Shown: positions 34,600 to 45,652, counted from the first letter of the stretch. The stretch: 64,000 nucleotides of DNA from Chara braunii (GCA_003427395.1 BFEA01000006.1:106083-170082), one strand, 5' to 3'. The notes: generated by a model not told the origin, from the sequence alone. A program made the numbers and translations.

Positions 34600-35130
34600 T
34601 CAAAATATAATCTAACTCCTCTAATTAAGAAAATTTCGGCAATGCTTCCCGTAGGAAAAGTGTCTTTTCATAATTTATATAAGCTCGGATATAAAAAACA
34701 GGAGTAATCTATAACTCTGGAAAGTCAAATTTTGTCTAACTCCCTGAATTAGTAGAATTTTGGGCAGCATCCCCTTTGAAATCGGGGATTACCCAGATTT
34801 ATACCAAGCCAAATTTGGACTCAGCCCATGACTGACTAATTCCTTGGTTTTATAGAAATTTCGGCAGCACTCCCCTTAGAAAGTGCTCTCCCAAAATTTA
34901 CATAAGGCTAAGTCTGAAACCTGAGACTAACTTTGGCTTCCCAAGGCCCAGTTTTATCTAACTCCCTGAATTAGCAAAAATTTGGGCAGCACTCCCTTTA
35001 GAAAATGAGACTTTCTAGATTTTTACTAAGTCAGATATAACGAAAAGACAGGTTGAACTTTAACAAGTCAAAATTTGTCTAACACCTTGAATCTGTAAAA
35101 ATTTCGGCAGCGCTTCCCATAGAGAAAGTA
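34600..35130. repeat. ~120-bp tandem array in the left LTR
   Basis: Five units marked by TTTCGGCAGC/TTTGGGCAGC at about 34,636, 34,760, 34,860, 34,981 and 35,103, each preceded by a CTAACTCCCTGAATTAG-like word. Small hairpins within units have unit-specific stems, for example ATCCCC/GGGGAT and AGCACT/AGTGCT. The array also lies at about 53,700-54,240 in the right LTR. Confidence 0.7.
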
Positions 35131-35414
35131 GCTTAATAGCGAGTCTCATAAAATGCAATAATCAATCTAAGTAAAATAAAGTCAACTCAGAAAATGCAGG
35201 AATTGACCTAACTCCTATTGCTCTAGCACGTAGCGAGCCTCTAAAGCAACTACCTGTCAACCTGAAACCCAGATCAAGTAGTAATCTCACTCAGCCACAT
35301 ACCGGCCAAACCACAAAGGTAAGTACTCTCACCAGCCCCAAGTTCTTTTAACAAACAATAGTTCATGCTTCCTCAGTAAGTTACCCCTTTATACCCAACT
35401 TACATAAGGCATAA

Positions 35415-36350
35415 GTCGAGGCACCTGAACTTACAGAGCGCGGCCAACTTAGCCAGGCCTAAAGTCAGAATACCTAAACTTATAGAGCGTTCTGACTTGG
35501 CCAAGTATACACAAACAGCGGGTACAACCACTTCTCTCTTCCTTGGGCGCATGACTAGACCACTCTAGTCCCCCTGAACTGTTTAAATAGCCAAGTTATA
35601 CATATCTCTCTGGACTTAATTCTTCAAAAGGGACATACGGTTGAGCCGCTCAACTTAGAACACTGCTCAACCTGCCCAAGTCTGCCTTTGGTTATATTTC
35701 TTAGTTATACTCTCTTCTTTGTGATAAGCTATAGCCAGGCTACCTAAACTTATAGAGCGGCTTGACTAGCCTGTCCTTAATAGCATAGTAATACAATATA
35801 GCCAGGTTATATCCATTGGGTTCCAACATGTACAAGGCATTGGGTCAGACTACCTGAACTTATAGAGCGGTCTGATACTCTGNCAGGTTCGTTTCTCTCT
35901 GGTCNAGTTTGTGCGAGGCAGAGGGACAGGCTACCTAAACTTATAGAGCGGTCAGTCCCCTGCCAGGATTATCCCCTCAAAACAAAACAGGAGGAGGGTC
36001 AAGCCACCTAAACTTATAGAGCGGTTCAGACCTCCTCATTTAGAAACAATGAAACAGAAGAAATCCCTTAATAAACAAGGCGACCCAGGGTACCTAAACT
36101 TATAGAGCACCCTAAGCCCCTGGAAATCGAGCACAATCAACCCACGCACGTCAGAGCAGTCAGNACACCTAAACTTATAGAGNGNCNTGACCCTCCATGC
36201 AATTCACANCACNAGGTCTCCCCAAACTTATGGGGACATCCCAGCCTCCAGAGNTTCAGGCTACCTGANCTTATAGAGCGGCNNGAGGCTCCATNCAAAC
36301 CAATAAACAAAGCGCTGGGCTTCCCCAAACTTATGGGGACCTCCCANCCT
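35415..36350. repeat. Array of variable-stem, constant-loop hairpins (left LTR)
   Basis: About ten units share a core near TACCTAAACTTATAGAGCGG (at about 35,470, 35,740, 35,850, 35,930, 36,005, 36,090, 36,166 and 36,261, with CCCCAAACTTATGGGG variants at 36,220 and 36,322). Bases flanking the core differ between units yet are complementary within a unit: AAGTCAGAA/TTCTGACTT, TCAGAC/GTCTGA, GGGAC/GTCCC, AGGAGG..TC/GACCTCCT, AGGGT/ACCCT, GTCA/TGAC and AGCCTC/GAGGCT. Earlier hairpins GACTAGA/TCTAGTC (35,553) and GGTTGAGC/GCTCAACC (35,639) may be relatives. Confidence 0.75.
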
Positions 36351-38215
36351 TGACGACCCAACCAGTNTGCACACAATANTGCCTTCCTCNNAACCTTACC
36401 CCAGATGCAATCCATTTCATTCACAATCTGCTTTNAGGCAATCAACAAGCTGAACTGAGATTTGCCCATACATTCCTTTACTTCAATCTGACTTATGTCC
36501 TGAGAGTCAAACTCAAAACCAAGTATAGGATCCACACAATATACTCAGTCAAATGAAAGGGGGATGTACCGGTAGGGGTTCTAACGGGTTTATAGAGGGA
36601 GTCAAGGGATTACCACTCAGTTCCCTACCTCCAGGACTCCGCCTGAACCCCGGCAGAGCTCCCGCAATCGGTGGGGCAACCTCCCACAGAGGCCTTGGCG
36701 CGGGTTACGGGCCACCCGCCCGCCTGCCGCCTTCCTCTCAGAGCCAAAAAACTAGACTTAAAGGAAACGATAGATAGAGAGAATTTAAGACCCTCAGATC
36801 CCAAGGGGTTGNGCTCANCCTNGNNTGAGAGGGCNTTGATTCCTTCANTCGCCCGAGGGCCNCGCAATGGCGGCCAAATAGAAGCTGCAGCTTGGTCTGA
36901 CCGGCAGTCAAATGTCAAAATCAAATTCTCTGATGGCCTTCCGAACCGCAACAACGACCCCCCTTCGCCACAGCCCACCCAGTCTCCTTTATGGGGGGGC
37001 GTAGCAACCCACACAAACAACTGTGTACCCAGGGTTTCGTACGCAACAGCAGATTGNTGTGGCGCATAGCAATGCCCTTAGTATCCCCAACCAGCAGCAG
37101 CGATAGTTACCGCGGCGCCTTCAGCAGCAGCTGCAACCACAACTACCATGGCACCCTCACCAATCAGTTGTAACTGAGCAGGGCTATAACCAGCTTGCTC
37201 CACCAACCTTCTCATTAGCGAATACACATCAGGAACACGGCTAAATATTGGACTTTAAGCAGTTGCAGTAGCTGACCAGTAAGTAGGCCCCCACTCCTTA
37301 GCCACTACCTGTGATAAAACAATCAACACGCTAACCCGTAGGTAGGTCTTCACACCCACGCCCCGCCTTGCTCCTCTTACCCTATGAGGTGGGCAACCTC
37401 AGAACGAGGTTCCCTCTGAAAAACGACGAGGTACGCACTCCCTCGCCTCTGCTGCATCAGGTAAACCTCTGAAATCACAACTTCCCTCCCAGCTTCTGTT
37501 AATGGGATATGCAATCTCAGAGTGAGCCTTCAGTCCGAAAACCGTCAGGTGCGTGTTCCCTATTTTCTTCCCAGCCTTGCTTTCGTTCCTCTTCTCTCCT
37601 GCTACTTTCGAACGTCCCTGGCCAACTCTATGGCCAGGCTCATACTCTTACAGCCCCTTCCACGTGCTGGCTCCAGGCCCCTTCGTAGCTCGGCCCCCCT
37701 CGTGCGCACAAGCTGGCTAAGAGTAGCCCCCGACCGCACGACTGCTCCGTGCTACTTTCGTCGATCGGATAAACAGGATAGAACAAAATCCCCCTCATGA
37801 GGTCCGGTACACTGCTCCCCCAAGATGCATCCGGATTCACAGGGAGAGCCTCCCTCCGGCGGTGGAAAGAGCGTTGTGCCGGGCAACATGTAAGTCTTCA
37901 ACCCTGCGACAACTCTCACACTTCTGGCATCAACAGGATGGGCAGCGTCAGAGTGAATCTCCCGCTAGAACGCGGAGAGATACAGTGCTACCAACCGCCA
38001 TGAGACCCGCGGACCACCAAGGCTACCTTGCTCTATGGGATGAGCAAGGTCGAATGAACCTACCGCCGGACCCCGGCTAGGTGCACCGGCACTTCAGAGT
38101 CCCCCTCCCCTGGCGCAACCTATGAATCTCGCGGCGCCAACTTCGCCACTCCCGGGACCAGACGGGGCCACCACCAGATTCACGATCTGTCAAACTCCCG
38201 GTTTAACTCCTTTGC

Positions 38216-38603
38216 TCACCCGTCTCTATCGAGGAACGGGTGAACCACGATTTCTACTCACACCACCTCCCCTCTCACCATAGCCTAGCGCAAACCGTGC
38301 CTTACCTTCCTCCTATTCTCCCGTCCTAATCTCAATTGTTACCTCATAATCAAATTCGCCCTACCAGAAAATCTCTACTCCGCTTCTCTTCTTGCCTCGT
38401 TCTCACTAGGAAGCGGGCAAGATACATAACGTTTGCCTCTCACTATGACTGTTTCTGGCATAACTCCTCTCTGCGCACAACTAAACACCGGTCCCGGCCA
38501 AACCACCTTTTTTGCGCAAAATCAAACTCCACCTTTAGCTTTGCAATGTCCGAAAGCCCCTGAATCCCTTGCTTCCTCGCTCGATTCTAGTAAGGATCGA
38601 GCG
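38216..38603. repeat. Second hairpin family in the left LTR
   Basis: Three hairpins with different stems and similar loops: TCACCCGT/ACGGGTGA (38,216-38,243), CTTGCC/GGCAAG with further pairing (38,391-38,421), and CGCTCGAT/ATCGAGCG (38,578-38,603). The third resembles the hairpin at 1,564-1,589 in the LINE-bearing unit, which has the same CCTCGCTCG start and GAGCGGG end. The counterparts in the right LTR lie at about 57,368-57,755. Confidence 0.65.
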
Positions 38604-38808
38604 GGCGACACCACCCCAACTGCGCTCGGCTATCTCTTCCCTTGCCCGCACGCACCCAGCACCGTTTCGCATCCACGTTCGCCCCGTTCCCCTCCTTCTG
38701 TTGACATCAACTTACTAATATCCCACTCATAGCGCAACTGCTAACAGCGGTCCGTCCTCGTAATAACAAGTGAGACAACGGGAGAGTGAAAAATCCAAAA
38801 TGCTCGTC

Positions 38809-39300
38809 TCTCCCCGATTTATGCGCGTCATTCTTCGCGCAGGGGCCATGCTTATCTTCTCTGTATCGTCCGGACCTCTGCAGGTCTCTCGAAAGCTTGA
38901 CTGGGGCGTTGCCCCGCAGTGGCACCAAAGGCCGCACGCCCCTTTTTGCCCTTTCACACGCACCTGGCTCGATTCCCATCCGGGTTCGGTTCCGGATTTT
39001 GCATGTGTCATCCTTGCACAGGGGTCATGCAAATCTTTCCCGTATCGTTCCCATTTTCACAGATGTCGCGAAGGACTTCCACCCGCCCGACACCCCGTCC
39101 GGGTTCCCTCTCAGATTTCCGCTTGTTGACTACGCCGACTCCCTCAGCCTCACTCAGACCCTGTCCCAAAGGGGGATCCGCCTCAACGGCAGCCCCACTC
39201 ACTTAGCCCTCCCCCGCATGAACCCGGCCTCCCCTCTGGGGTCTATACATATGAACCCTTCACATGGGCCATGCAGATCTCCTCTATGTCATTGCCAGAT
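38809..39300 (-). ncRNA. U6 snRNA-like modules (three, degenerate) in the left LTR
   Basis: On the minus strand, 38,900-38,809 reads as a U6 snRNA relative with the ACAGAGA box and AGC triad (GATACAGAGAAGATAAGC, then ATGGCCCCTGCGC). A second copy at 39,080-38,992 covers nearly the whole ~100-nt U6 but has a damaged ACAGAGA region. A third, partial copy is at about 39,300-39,260. They lie in element sense. No plant U6 upstream element or TATA box is seen, and the sequences have drifted, so they are U6-derived modules rather than working genes. Confidence 0.7.
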
Positions 39301-39667
39301 CTCCCTAGTGGCCACGTCAGCAAGTTGGCCAGCCCATGCGAGGTTCGGCTTCTTAATTTTGGGCCCCTCGGCCTCCATCATCCGAGTTAGATGGGGGTCT
39401 ACGCTCCTACAATATATGAGTATACCCAACAAATTGGGCTGCTGGCCCCAAGCCGTGGTCGTCCGTCCCTCAAACGGCCCTGGCCAAAGCATCAAAAATT
39501 GGGATGGCCCCCGGAACAAAGAAGGGAGATCGCTTGGAAGGGGGGGGGGGGACGAGTCGCGGGTCCCACCGTCGGACTCCCCCAGTACAAACCAGGGGGG
39601 GATAGTCCTATGGGGACCCTCGACCCCCTCGGCTTCTTGCCGCCCCGCTGCTTCTGCGCTGCCGTCT

Positions 39668-39738
39668 GCCAGCCTCGAACCCCGCACCTCCGTAGCAACA
39701 GTCCAACACCGTAACTAGTAGGGCTAAGCCCAAGCCTG
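39668..39738 (-). repeat. tRNA-like segment in the left LTR
   Basis: On the minus strand GGGCTTAGCCCTACTAGTTAC resembles an A-box/D-arm, and GTGCGGGGTTCGAGGC a T-arm/B-box, about 35 nt apart. Stems are imperfect. In element sense it lies upstream of the U6-like modules. A SINE remnant fixed in the LTR is the simplest reading. Confidence 0.45.
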
Positions 39739-40165
39739 GGACGTGCAGGCGCGGCCTCTCGCATAAAATGGTACTGCGCGGCGCTCCGGGCCAAGATACC
39801 ACCCTGGTCGTTCTTCCCTCCTCAACCGTGCGCGCCGTCACCTAGTATCCACGCCGTCTTGCACGCAGCGCCCTGCGGCCATCACTCACGCCTCTCCACA
39901 TGTCGGACCTTTTTATCCTTAATCTAATCAATAAACAAAACTAAACCGGATAATTATACCGGCATCGCGATTAATTTTAAACGGGAAGATCACACGCGCG
40001 CCTTAAACTGCGCGCCCACTCACCCTTCCTACTCAGACAACCTTAGCCTGCATGCGGGCGCCCCCTACATTTTCCGTGTAGGCACTCAAGAATCCAAGTT
40101 AACCGAGTCTTTCTGCCACTCACAAAAATCCGGCCGATACCCTTGTAAGGGTATTCGCGCCGACA

Positions 40166-41732
40166 GCTTACCGGACCATATTAAGCGACGTCCCCGTCGC
40201 TTCGCTAGATCAGAAAACTATAAATTCATTCACACACCGAATGCTGACGAGGTTAAAACCAATCCGATTAGCCGACAGACTCAGGGGGGAGGCCTCCATC
40301 AAGCCGTGCCAACACAACTATATGCTGTCAGGGTTTCAACCTGGATCCCCATTGTCATGAGGCCAGGATGCCGGTGTATTACGTATCAATACTACAGCAT
40401 AAGTTCCAAAGGCCCTCAAACCGTCCTCTTCCCTATTGCCCTAGACAAACGTCGGTCTCTCGTTGGGTGTTCCAGTTAGCCTCTTTCTCGTAAGCAGAGT
40501 CATAACTAGGGACGCGGGCTTCGAATGGGACCTATGAAGGCATTTTTTGCCTTCTTCCAGTAAATTCCACACAATCAAACAAAATACACACGTATAAGTT
40601 TATAGCCTCTCTCGGCCTTTTCTGCAGTCTAGTACAAAAATGCCAGGTCCCCATCTGGGCCCACCGTAGCCTGGTTTATCGGACCAGGTCTACGGCCCAC
40701 CACATTGTTACCTTAGCGGCGGTATCCTCCCGCTGGTTATACAACGATAGGCGTTTTTCCTGATAATCAGTCAATCAGGACTTTCCAAAAGACTCGACTC
40801 CTATCCCGCGGAGTAATTTCTCTAGGGCGAGCAACTCCCCTTAAACTCTTACCTCGCGGGCCCGCAGCCAGGTTGTGCCGACTTGCAGCCATCCACTAGG
40901 GGTTACGCCCAGGTGGCACTAAACTTTACCGTTAGCTTGGTATTCCTTTAAATATGTCTCAGAATTAGCACAGGTGGCCCGGCGGGGCATCACAAACAAT
41001 TCACAGGCCGTTGGGGGACTACGCAGGGGTCTGAAGGCATTTACCGGCCCTCCTATAATAGGCACGGCATCCTTCGCTCAATCACAAACAGTCTCCCCGC
41101 CGGATCCACAAGGCCGCAGCTCATGACTTGATCAGAGCCAGCAGCCGCCCACCCTGAGGCATCTCTCGCCCTTTTCAACAGTTCAAGCAAACATGGTTCC
41201 CTCTCGTCAGACTTTATCAACACAAACAATATTTTCCATCCCAATCAGTTTTACCCACCTTTACTTAGTAAAGTGAGCCTTTCACAAAAGATCTCGCGTT
41301 CACCCCTCTTTGTTTGGGATGACCTTTCGCACGGCCTCTTCCAAAACCATGAAGGGGCCCAACAATAACACAATTCTCACCTTCCAGAACCATGAACGGG
41401 GTCTTAGTCACCAAGCAACCCAAGCTGAGGGACCATCTTCTGGGTCCCTGTACAACGTCAAGCAATAGTGTTTAGTATGACTAAGCATGCAAATTTCTGA
41501 ATCCATCAATCCCGTAGGATTCTCACAATTTTTCACAAACAGGCTGCACTCCCCCTCCTTATACTCTGCCCTCTCGTCCGCTTGCAGTACAAGCGGGCAA
41601 GGACTCATCCTACCACCCCTAAAGTATGTACACATCTAGGGCCCCCTCAGCCAACTCAGCCTATGTACACCTCCAACCCGTTCCTTGTGTGCTAAATACT
41701 CTGGCCCTATTGGCAAATAGGCAGACCAGCCC
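40166..41732. other. Non-coding region between ORF3 and the 3' LTR
   Basis: No protein family recognised in either strand. Minus-strand frames of 60-75 codons (41,053-41,244; 41,265-41,465; 41,408-41,635) could be decayed coding sequence continuing from ORF3, but nothing supports a function. A perfect hairpin, AAGCGACG/CGTCGCTT, sits at about 40,183-40,202 close to the LTR. A polypurine tract, expected on the minus strand beside 40,165, is not seen; the adjacent bases read GGTCCGGTAAGC. Confidence 0.5.
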
Positions 41733-44335
41733 CTACTCACACAACTCCTCCTGGTTTTGTTTGTATAATTGAGCCCTACCCCCATCTGGAGCTCGTTCCA
41801 CTATCCTGCCCTGCCTGTCGTAGAATTTGTCGTTGAACTCCGCAACTCGCCCCTCGGCCTTATCCTCGAGGAGCTCTGGGCAGTCCACGGCTCTATGCCC
41901 TTCCTTCTTGCACCAAAAGCAGGAGGTATCGTGCCTCCTGGCAGTCTTCTTCTTTCTCCCCTGGGAACTCGATGCTGAAGGTGTCCCCATAGTCTCGGGG
42001 GTCACCTCATGACACGAGGGCAATCCCATATGGCCCTAGGGTTCGGGCTCCATAGCCTCAGCACCCTCACCCTCTTGTACGGCTGTGCTCACTGGCCTGT
42101 AGTCTGATGTGTCCAACTCTTGGGGTCCCTCCTCATGAGGCCTCTCTGTCACAACCACACCCCCACATAATCCTGATGGCTGAGAGCCTGCCACGGCGGC
42201 CGGCTCACTCATGACCTCCTGTTGCTGCTACCGCCCTGAATCAGGTCCTCCCGAGTCCGTCCCTGTGGCCCAAGAGCCCAGCTCCGCCCTCAACTCTCCC
42301 AACCTCGGGGCGTACTCTGGAGTGTCGAGTCTCTAAGGCCCCTCCTGTGGGGAACCTATCCCCATGGCTGCCGCCAGCTCATGCAAACGTGAGCCTCTCG
42401 TCCCCGTGGACATAGTCATAAGCGACTCATGTACTCCACCCTCCTCCTCGGCCGTGTCCGAGGGCACCTCCCTTATTGGCTCGGCCTGTCGAGGGGCCTC
42501 CACCGCTGCTCCCTGACTTGGCGACGCCTGCATCCCTCGGCTCTGGCCATCGGCACCGGCTCGTCCCGCCTAGCTAGCCTCCAAGGCTGTAGAGAGTCTG
42601 TCCACCACGGCTGCCATCTCTCCAAATCTCCTCTCCCACTCGACCTCCCGGGCCTGGCTCCTCGCCCTCTCCTCGGCAAGTTGAGTAGTCAGATGCTCCA
42701 CCTCCAACCTCCTGGTCGTAAGCTCGTCGTCGAGTAGGCTATACCGCTGGAACGATGTAACCGCCACCTCGCGCATCCTCCTATCCCCGAGCTCGATCGC
42801 CATCCTAGTCGCAGAGAACCCCAAGTCCCCCATCTCCCTCAGCTCACCCGCCTCATCGTCCGTCTGTCCCGTCCCTTGGGCTCGATCGGTGGTGTCGGCT
42901 CTATCTCTGTCGCCTCCATCTCCGCCTGCCTAGCGTGTATTTCGTCCAAACGGACTCGCACTCTGGCGGACTTCTCTTCGCGGGTTTCTCTTTGGGCTCT
43001 TCTCACTCGCGGCCCCTGGCCTTCCGAAGTCGACGCCTCGGCCCCCAATCTATCGCTCGTACTCGGCAATGTCGACGGTAGCCTTTCCAGTACGGGCTCC
43101 TCGATAGCTGGGTGCTTGGTCGCGGGCATAACTGAAGGTAAATCGTAAATCGCCTCCATCCTCGCTCTCTCACCCGCCCCCTGCTCCTCTATCTCTACCT
43201 CCTGCTCAGGCACCGCAGTGGTCTCTGGGGGGAACTCCGGAATCTCCTCGCTGCCTGGCTCAGGAATCCCCTCTAGCCATGAATGTTGTGCTGGCTCCGG
43301 AACTGGGGAGCATGGAGGGGTATCGTCTCCGACCGTGATCACCTCCCCGCCCTGAGGCCGTACCGGATCCGGCTACTTGGCTGCCATCTCAGGATCCTGC
43401 GGCCCCTCTCGGTCCTGCATGTTCGTCTCCGTCTCGGGGTCCAAAGGCTCCTCCAACAGCACATAGCGCGCTGGCTCAACTGAGCCCTCTCCCAACCGTG
43501 AGGCCTCCCATCGAGATACATCAAGGTGAGTAGCTAAGTTTCGAAATGACGTCTCTCCTGGTATGTCCAGCCCCTGCCCTTATGGCAACGGTGAAGGCGG
43601 TCTCAGCTCCTCACGCGTAATCCGCCGAAACTCAACTGCCCGGAGGCCACAAACAGGGAACGACTCCTCCTCCGATGTGGGCCTTGCGGGCTCATCCTCC
43701 CGTTGTGCTGGGGCCCTCCTCCTCTCTCTGGCCAGCCCCACCTCTCTCAGCGCTGGTTCCCTTGGCCTCTTGCTTCGCCTCCGCCTCTCGACCCTGGGCT
43801 CGGGCCTCTCACGCTCTGGCCGTCCGAACGCCCTCCTAAGCTGGGCCTGGCAGTCCTCCCAATCTCAAGCTCTTTCCCGGATCTGTCTGGCCACCGGCCT
43901 CTCTGCCCCCCTTGTCCAAATAAGTAGGGCCTGTACCCACTCCTCCTGCGCAATCCCCTGACTCAACATGTAGTGCTCATACGCGGGAATAAACTCCTCC
44001 GCGTTCCCTTCCTCTAACCGAATGGGCATGTCGTCACGTCCCCTGGGCGAAGCCCTCAGTCGCTGCATCCCGGCCTCCATATCCGGCCAAGTCAGGGCCT
44101 CCTCGCATATCTGAGCGACAGGCTCCTCAAATCGCCCTATACCCCTCAAGTGGTGAATCCTCTCCGCCACTGACCACCCTCTCTTTGCCGCGTGATCCCG
44201 ATAAACGTCCAGGAAGAGCTCTATATTATCGTCATCGAACTCAGGCGTAGGCTCCCTCCTAGGCGGCTCGTGCTGCTCGCCTCTCCCCGCTGCCCTCTGG
44301 GGCCCCTGCCGTGGCCGTGCGTCCCTCCCGCCCCT
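41733..44335 (-). pseudogene. ORF3: second Gag-like protein downstream of integrase
   Basis: Open from just after a TAG at 44,336-44,338. An acidic/basic Pro-rich start is followed by a helical capsid-like region (about 44,245-43,868) with FDDDNIELFLDVYRDHAAK, then NAEEFIPAYEHYMLSQGIAQ and EEWVQALLIWTRGAERPVA. An Arg/Glu-rich linker runs to about 42,840. A frameshift near 42,840 leads into a coiled coil (RRLEVEHLTTQLAEERARSQ, about 42,720-42,580), a Pro/Glu-rich stretch, and a CX2CX4HX4C knuckle, CFWCKKEGHRAVDC (about 41,925-41,884). In-frame stops: TGA 43,867-43,865, TAA 43,582-43,580, TAG 43,375-43,373, plus stops in the second frame after LEAS and after QEGP. Capsid-like plus knuckle is a Gag layout, but it differs from the gag upstream of pol. 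It could also be a remnant of another element. Confidence 0.6.
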
Positions 44336-44536
44336 CTACACGACTGCCTTCGAAAAGTCAGACTTGCAGAATAGGCGAGAGACAACAAACAGGCACACAT
44401 CAGGGAGCCTATTGGCTTAGGGAAATCCCACATACACTCCACATCCATCCACTCCAATCAATCATCTATCTAATCACCTAACATGGGTAATATCTGGGCA
44501 AGACTCTATTCCTAACGAGGTCTCATGGTCCCTTAC

Positions 44537-45013
44537 CTATTCCCTAGCCACGAACTTCTTCAGCCTTGTCCCTGATACCCAGTCCTGCCACCCCGCCCCA
44601 TCCAACTCTTCAATTTGGTAGGCCCCAAACTCGCCACACCGCACGATCCTATAGAGTCCCAGCCACCGTTTGTCGAGTTTCCTAGACCATTGTTTTTCCA
44701 GCGAGGAGTCATACAGCAGTACCACATCTCCAACCTTCAGCGGATCCTTTCTTACACGGGGCATCTGGTCCCATCTCATCTTGTCTTCCATACGGCTCCT
44801 CTCTACCTGACCAGCGGCTTCTCGCAACCTTTCCTCAGCCGCTCCCACCTGCCGCGTCCGAATATCGAGCAGTTCTTCGAAAGACAGGTTCACTTCCAAG
44901 TCATGGCGCCTCCACGTCTTCATGAAACTTTCTATGGGAAAGGTGGCATGCCTCTCGTACCATAGGGTGGTTGGCGCATACTTGATGGTCCTTTTTACTG
45001 TAACATTTTCCAC
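44537..45013 (-). pseudogene. Integrase C-terminal region (GPY/F-like)
   Basis: Follows the integrase core in the same frame after a TGA (45,043-45,041). It contains APTTLWYERHATFPI, typical of the end of gypsy integrase cores, a charged helix, then KVGDVVLLYDSSLEKQW and WLGLYRIVRCGEFGAYQIEE, the GPY/F-type module that usually binds DNA. No chromodomain is recognisable after it. The frame ends at 44,537. Confidence 0.75.
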
Positions 45014-45040
45014 AAAGAAAGCTGCTCTCAGAAATTTCGG

Positions 45041-45652
45041 TCACTGGTTAGGCCTTCCCTCAGTCCATTTGGCCAGAAGATTCGTGATGGTACTGTGCCC
45101 CCTCTCCACAGGTGCGTTCGCCTGGGGGTGCGCGGCAGTAGTATAGTTTGCTACCACGCCATACCCCGCAAGTAAGGTCCGCACCTCGTTACAGGTGAAT
45201 TCCGACTCCCGGTCCATCACAAATTCTCTGACAAACGGATAGCGCAGGTAATACTCTTCGATACACCTTGCTAAAACTGGGTCAGTCTTTGTGCGAATAG
45301 CCCGACCGTCCACGAATCCGGTAAGGTTGTCCCATGCGTCGAAGATATAGTTACTTCCATCCTCCCCGAGTGGCATAAACAACAGGTCCAGGTGCACGAC
45401 TGCACCCACTTCCCTTTCCAACCTGGGGTGGAGAGGCTCCCCAGGCCTTTGCACTGACCTCTGCTGGCAAGGTACACAGGACTGGCAGTACTTGATGACC
45501 ATAGTCAACATTTCATCCCAATGGTATAACTCGCTTATCTTTGCGCACGTGGCACCAACCCCTTTGTGCCCCCCTGCTATACCATCGTGTAGGGCTGCTA
45601 TGACATCGATCTGCCGGTTCCTCCCATATACGTTCCTCTTGGGGTTCCCAAC
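45041..45652 (-). pseudogene. Integrase, zinc and catalytic domains
   Basis: Inserts element cDNA into the host genome. Reading from just after the TAG at 45,655-45,653, the HHCC zinc domain is present (HDGIAGGH ... CQSCVPC), then the DDE core: D in VVHLDLLF, D in FVMDRESEF and E in NAPVERGH. There are exactly 35 residues between the second and third acidic residues, the canonical D35E spacing. All catalytic residues are intact. Damage is limited to the preceding TAG and the following TGA, both in frame with RNase H and the C-terminal region, so the ancestor read through as one polyprotein. Confidence 0.85.

Larger units (their letters stand above)
32330..40165 (-). repeat. Left LTR (3' LTR of the minus-strand element)
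   Basis: Starts TGTCGAGCGC and ends GCGCCGACA. It pairs base by base, with indels, to 51,512-59,319. Contents from left to right: AT-rich leader with TATAAAA at 32,997-33,003 on the plus strand (antisense to the element), a 120-bp tandem array (34,600-35,130), a hairpin array (35,415-36,350), a GC-rich half with a second hairpin family (38,216-38,603), U6-like modules (38,809-39,300) and a tRNA-like segment (39,668-39,738). A perfect palindrome, ATACCCTTGTAAGGGTAT, lies at 40,138-40,155, just inside the end. Its long frames are not conserved as coding between the two LTRs. Confidence 0.9.

Noticed and set aside
35415-36350. CRISPR array
   Set aside because: The regular core with variable flanks looks repeat-spacer-like, but the variable parts are paired arms within an LTR of a eukaryotic retroelement, spacing is irregular and no cas genes are present.
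38786-39718. 310-codon plus-strand frame in the left LTR
   Set aside because: Antisense to the element, interrupted in the right LTR, and it overlies the U6-like and tRNA-like modules.
41733-44335. Env-like gene after pol
   Set aside because: No signal peptide or membrane segment; the CCHC knuckle and capsid-like region fit Gag instead.
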